Shown one piece after another: positions 59,439 to 64,000 of a DNA stretch of 64,000 bases. Origin of the DNA: Cenococcum geophilum 1.58 (lineage: Eukaryota > Ascomycota > Dothideomycetes > Gloniales > Gloniaceae); contig KV748188.1 in the NCBI GenBank assembly GCA_001692895.1, forward strand, positions 1,302,001-1,366,000, in the 5' to 3' direction. The position numbers and the translations under genes were made by a program. The stretch's first letter is position 1, and every line of letters starts with the position of its first letter. Below the pieces are notes generated by a model. It was not told where the DNA came from, did no database searches, and saw nothing but the letters and a program-made list of their open reading frames with translations.

Positions 59439-61732
59439 GTACTACCTTTATATCCATTAGGGCAATAAGTAGAAAACGGCATTCCGTATACGTTACGATT
59501 ACTTTAAGTATTTAGTTTTACCTTTTAGGCTAACTAATAGACCAGCGACCTTTTAGGGCTATTTTAATCGAGCCTTATTAAAACTAGTAGACGTCTTCTA
59601 TATAGTCTACCTTAATAATATTCTAATTTTCTCTAAAAATCTAGAGGAACACTGGCGCTATATACTAAAAGTGCTATATAGGTTATAGCAATATTAACTA
59701 TATACAAACCTTAAGAAGTGCAGGTTTAGCGTATAAGAGGTTAAATTCCTAGAATATATTATTAGTTTTAAAGGTATAGTAATAGATCCTAGCTAGGTAG
59801 TAGCTATTACTAAATAGGAGAGCCCTTAATCCTATAGGGATATCTAGGTCTTCCTAGGTTTTACTAACTTCTATTACTGGTTTATCTATAAGTACTCTAC
59901 TATTATAAAGCCTATTACTAATCTCCTAAAGGGAGTAAAGAACGGCGGTAAAACTAGGCCTTTTAGTTAGCTAAAAGAGGCGGAGTAGGTAATACGCTAG
60001 CTCTGTAACGCCTTTATAATAGCGCCGCTTCTATAACACTATATACTAAGCTTACTAACCTAGTTAGAGACTAATACCTTAATATAAGGCCCAGTAGCTA
60101 TTTTATTATAGCTATTTAAAGACGGCCTTTAGCATCTAATAGCCTTTTAGTTTAGGAAGCTTTTACTAGTAGAGCGCAATTATAAAACCTATAATTAAGA
60201 GCTACTAGCTATTATAGAGGCTTTTAAGCATTAGAGACACTATATTAAGGGGCTATTAAACCACCTAGAAGTGCTTACAGATTATAATAATCTAAAGGGT
60301 TTTATAAAAGTAAAAGCCCTTAATAGACAGCAAGCTAGATAGGCTATAGTATTAGCTACCTATAACTTTATTATTAAGTATAGGGCGGGAAAAATAAACC
60401 CCGCAAACGCGCTGTTAAGGCAATCCCTAAGCGTAAGGGGTCCGCTAAAAGAAGACACTATACTACTACTACTCTAAAGGACTTTAGAAATATAGGGCCA
60501 CTAACCTAAAATAAAAGTCCTATTAGGTATATAGGAAAGCGAGCCTTTTATAGTGGTATTGTTTTTATAGCTATAAGCTAGTAACCTAACGGCGGTACAC
60601 TTAGGTAATATAGTATTACGGTTTAACTAGGCAACCTATATATATGCTATTAAGCAGCACGTAATAAGGACCTAAGTTAGGGAAGTAAGTACTTAAAAGA
60701 GTGCTTATAAGTCTAGTATAGAAAAAGTTATTAAGCTTATTAAAGGACTTTAGACCAAAGATAAGTTTATCCTATAAAAGCGCAGCGACAGTATAGATAC
60801 GGCGAGACGCCGTTAACGCGCCCGCTCGAAGCTAGTATAGCAGTTTAATTCCGCTAAACTACTTTATTACCGCGGGAGGTTATATATACCCCTAGGCCCA
60901 GTAGTTTATATAAAACTCCTATAGATTTACTACAACGATGCCCTAGCTAGGCACTTTAATAAGAAAAAAACCCTAGATCTACTTTCGCGTAAGTACTACT
61001 AGCGTAGTATAAATACGGACGTTATAAACTATATCTCTACCTATAATATATGCCAGCGTATATATATACCTTAATATCGCCCTTATAGTAAGCTCTGAGC
61101 GCTATCTTACCTAAAATAGCCGTGGTAGGAGATTATAATAGACTTTATTATAGGCCTACCGCCTAATAGACGAGATAATAGGGTGTATAACGCGATATAC
61201 GTAGTAGTTAACCGCTATACTAAGATAGCCTTATATCTACTAATAGTAAAAACTATTACTATAACTAAACTTTTAGATCTCTTCCTTAATAAAGTAGTAC
61301 GCCGTTTTAGAATTCCTAGGGAGATTATATCTAATTATAGCAGTATCTTTACTAGTAAGTTCTAGTTAGAGCTATACTTTACTATAAAAATAAAACGTAG
61401 ATTAAGCATAGCCTTTTACCTATAAATGGATGGGTAAATAGAACGCTAGAACTAAACCCTAGAGTATTACCTCCGTATGTTTTATAACGAAAAGCAAAGT
61501 AACTAGGTAGGCCTCTTATTACTAGCCAAATTCGCCTATAATAATACCAAATATAATATAATAGGCGTAAGCCCGTTCTATACCTACTATAGGTTTTACC
61601 TATATCTAAAATATAAGGTTAAGGCGGATAATAATAGTTCTGTCCTAACCACCTCTAAAAGGATTAAAAAAATATCCCTTAAATATAAAGCGCTAGTAAA
61701 ACACTAAAAAAGCGCTGCCAAGGCGTAGGCAA

Positions 61733-61762
61733 AATATTATTATTATTATTATTATTATTACT
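61733..61762 (+). repeat. (TTA)n microsatellite in gypsy-B integrase C-terminus
   Basis: About nine ATT triplets, in frame as a run of Tyr/Ile-type codons, within the integrase C-terminal region. Confidence 0.9.
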
Positions 61763-62337
61763 AACTATAAATATACAATATAGGGAATCTAGTCCTACTA
61801 TTAACTAAAAACCTTAAATAGAAAAGGCTAAATAAGAAGCTTATAGCACGCTTTATTAAACCTTTTAATATAGCTAAACTAATTAGAAAGTAAGTATACT
61901 AGCTATATCTACCTATATCTTACCATATCCACCCTATATTCTATATTAGCTTACTAAAGCTACATAAATAATATAAGGACACTACTAGAGACCTATTACT
62001 AGGGCCTATTAAGCTAGATAATTAAAAGGACTAAAAGAACTAATATAAGGTAGAAGAAATGTATAGAAGGAAAGGATATAATTAGACCCTATAATACCTA
62101 GTTAAGTAAAAAGGCTAGCTAGAAGAGTATAACTAATAGGTCTTAGTAGAGGACATTAATAAGGACGTAAAGGAGACGTATAATAGTTACTTTACCCTAA
62201 AAGGTAAATAGAAAAGAAAGTAGAGGGGAGAACTAGAATAATTAAATTATAACTAAGATTATACCTCACTAGTAGGGCAATGACGGAATAATAGTAGAGT
62301 AATAGTAGTACGCTAATAGAAATACAGATACTCTATA

Positions 62338-62460
62338 GCTCCATTAAATCCTCTCTTTCCTTCTCTCCTTCCTCTCCCTTTTCCTCCTCTCCCTTCTTAT
62401 CCTCCTCTCTCCTCTCCTTATCCTTCTTACCCTTATCCTCCTTCTTATCCCTTATAATAG
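62338..62460 (+). repeat. Polypyrimidine tract
   Basis: About 120 bp almost only C and T on the + strand (CTCCTTCCTCTCCC...), directly after the gypsy-B Pol end. Possibly from a Pro/Ser-rich linker codon run. Confidence 0.8.
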
Positions 62461-62479
62461 GAGGTATATTAGCCTATAA

Positions 62480-62900
62480 GTACTATTAGTATACACTATA
62501 ATAGCAAAACACCTACGCTATAACATGTACTAAAGCGCGTATTATATTAAGAATTCCTTTAAGGGTATAATAGATAGCCTATAATTCTTATACTTAAAAT
62601 AGGGGAAAGTCTTTACCCTTTAGGTGCTAGCGGAGACCGTACTTAGCGCCAGTGCGTAGTAAAGCCTTAATATCCTTTATAAAGGATCTCTAGGCGGCAG
62701 TAACGCAAGCATTAAGGTTAGCTATATCCCTACTAGCAACCTATTAGCGCTTAGCCCTATTAATAAGGGTAAGTAGCTTATTTAGGCGGCTATAAAAGGC
62801 CTTAGGGACCTAGTCTATTAGCTATTAGAACCTAAACTAACGCACTTAAACTTACTACTTAGCACGACTTATTTAGTTATTAGTAGTATCCGCAATTATA
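62480..62900 (-). pseudogene. Possible antisense ORF at the gypsy-B 3' end
   Basis: The - strand reads KAFYSRLNKLLTLINRAKR, then RDIANLNACVTAA and SFIKDIKALLRTGAKYGLR. It is helical, and I recall similar antisense frames near the 3' ends of fungal chromoviruses, but the assignment is tentative. It could be host sequence. Confidence 0.35.
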
Positions 62901-64000
62901 GTTTACCTACTTACCATAGGTAGCCCGCCTAGTAGTAACTATACGCTTAACGTAGCGGAGGTAAATATAAGGGCGCGGAAAGACTTCGGGAAGATTTAAA
63001 GGAATAATATAAATTCTATCTAAATCTAAGGGTATATAGCTCTCGCTAAGAATAAGACGTTATATAAAGAAGAGAAAGGAATAATAAGAGAATTATATAA
63101 TTAAATAGTTAGGGGCTTAGTGGTCAATGCGTGCATATATATACACGCGGACTTTAATAGACTTTAGTAATTCAATTAATCTAGTAGATTTTGGTTAAAG
63201 CGTTAGAATTTATCTATTAAGTGTTTTACTAAGATATTCCTACTATAACTAGGCTAGTCCCGTTATAGTACCCCCCCTTTTAGCCAAAGGTCTAAATAAT
63301 TCAATTTTAGTTAAGACTTATAACTTATCGCGTGTCGTGTTTTTGCATTAGGTAGTAGTATAGGGTTTTACTAATTCTATTATTAAATGGACTAATTAAG
63401 ATTTTCCATCCCTAGAATGGAAAATCGCTATTAACTTAGTTAAGGCAGTAAGCGGAACTAATATCTTTATAGTAAGTCTTAGCAAGGCAGATCTAACTAA
63501 TTAGATAACTTTAACCAGCGGTTAAAGTTCCTTAATATCTTATGTATTATATAATCGTATTATAAACGTTATAATATATTTTAAGTTCTTTTTAATTTTA
63601 AGCTTCCTGCTATTATATTTTGTATATTTGTGTTAGGTAGCAATTATTTACTTTTATATTATATCCATCTAGCCAGAGTAGGCCGCAAAGGATAGTCTTT
63701 ATAGAATTCTTTTACTAGGGAAAGCGCGTTAGTCTTAATCTAGTTATAGGTTTCCTAAGTTTATATTTTATATCTTTTCTATTTAACAAGAAGTTTAAAT
63801 TATTTAAATTTTATCTTCTATTATATATTATTAATTAAGTTAATAAAATAAGAACTGTTGCCGTTATTAATAATTATAGGAGGTAGTAGTGGTACTTTAC
63901 GAGTTATAGGTTTACCCTTTAAGGGTTATAGTAAGTTTACGTAAAACGTTAAATGTATTTTTATCTTAGTTAGTAGTTTAAGCTTATAAGCATATGGGCT
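62901..64000. other. 3' flank of gypsy-B, no gene seen
   Basis: Contains a hairpin GCGTGCATATATATACACGC near 63131-63151, a run of seven C at 63272-63279 and the palindrome at 63391-63428 (shared with 7566-7595). No frame or LTR identified. Confidence 0.4.
63378..63432 (-). repeat. Palindrome-containing repeat shared with the Ngaro-like element 3' end
   Basis: The reverse complement reads TTAATAGCGATTTTCCATTC then a short spacer and ATGGAAAATCTTAATTAG. It matches 7560-7600 (CTAATAGCGATTTTCCATAC...ATAGAAAATCCTAATTAG) over about 45 bp. Each holds an inverted repeat of GATTTTCCAT. Confidence 0.7.

Larger units (their letters stand above)
58301..62300 (+). pseudogene. Gypsy-B Pol: protease, RT, RNase H, integrase, chromodomain-like end
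   Basis: Protease at about 58400: LNLGAEVNIIN, where the catalytic Asp is Asn. RT: GAPILFIPKKDKKLQLYI (59050), NKTLNRLVGSKIFTKLDLI (59160), the MITE, then KTAFRIRYDYFKYLVLPF and YIVYLNNILIFSKNLEEH (59610; YLDD now YLNN). RNase H at about 60080-60370: LTDYNNLKGFIKVKAL-like and RQARQAIVLATYNFIIKYR-like. Integrase at 60900-61500: IIIDFIIGLP, then ISNYSSIFTSKF (Asp now Asn) and MDGQIERQN. An open stretch at 61183-61365 is genuine integrase core. The end near 61900-62120 (YHIHPIFYISLLK, then YLVKQKG) is the chromodomain region. A different family from gypsy-A. Confidence 0.85.

Noticed and set aside
1..64000. tRNA, rRNA or other structural RNA genes
   Set aside because: No cloverleaf with conserved A/B boxes and no rRNA core sequence was noticed on either strand. 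A covariance-model search would settle it.

Overview
The window is from a filamentous ascomycete (Pezizomycotina) genome; the species cannot be told from it. Almost every base lies in transposable elements destroyed by repeat-induced point mutation (RIP). TA dinucleotides dominate, CA/TG are scarce, and recognisable protein frames are broken by TAA/TAG exactly where CAA, CAG or TGG is expected. No open frame exceeds about 90 codons, so nothing here encodes an intact protein. All family calls come from translation by eye and remembered family motifs, not from searches.

Layout, left to right. 1-3421: 3' part of a Copia element. 3422-10353: 3' part of a Ty3/Gypsy chromovirus on the + strand (gypsy-A), interrupted at 3538-8404 by a Ngaro-like tyrosine-recombinase (DIRS-order) retroelement with complete A1...B1-A2...B2 split direct repeats. 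10354-56763: a second copy of the same Gypsy family on the - strand (gypsy-A'), tail to tail with gypsy-A. It is itself split twice: by a 37.35-kb block (12027-49376) and by a 1,356-bp GC-rich, un-RIPed insertion (49769-51124) with a perfect 16-bp target duplication. About 56764-62300: a different Gypsy chromovirus on the + strand (gypsy-B), carrying a 212-bp MITE with 7-bp target duplications inside its RT. 62300-64000: its 3' flank.

The most interesting object is the 37.35-kb block. It interrupts one retrotransposon cleanly, so both edges can be placed against the uninterrupted copy at 8540-8600. A degenerate DUF3435 tyrosine recombinase with a C-terminal C2H2 finger starts 579 bp inside its right edge and reads inward. 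This is the architecture of a Starship giant transposon with its captain gene at the 5' end. The cargo is a graveyard of host-type genes: a BTB/POZ gene with a recognisable intron, a gene with 27-residue repeats, a FunK1-type kinase, an AAA+ ATPase with a recognisable intron, and a Myb/SANT-like gene near the 3' end. A LINE and several minisatellites lie among them.

The nesting gives a relative order. Gypsy-A' is the oldest layer. The Starship-like block and gypsy-A entered gypsy-A'. Copia and Ngaro then entered gypsy-A. The MITE and the 1.36-kb GC-rich insertion look young or RIP-exempt. The RIP of the cargo implies that the giant element once existed in more than one copy in a RIP-active genome.
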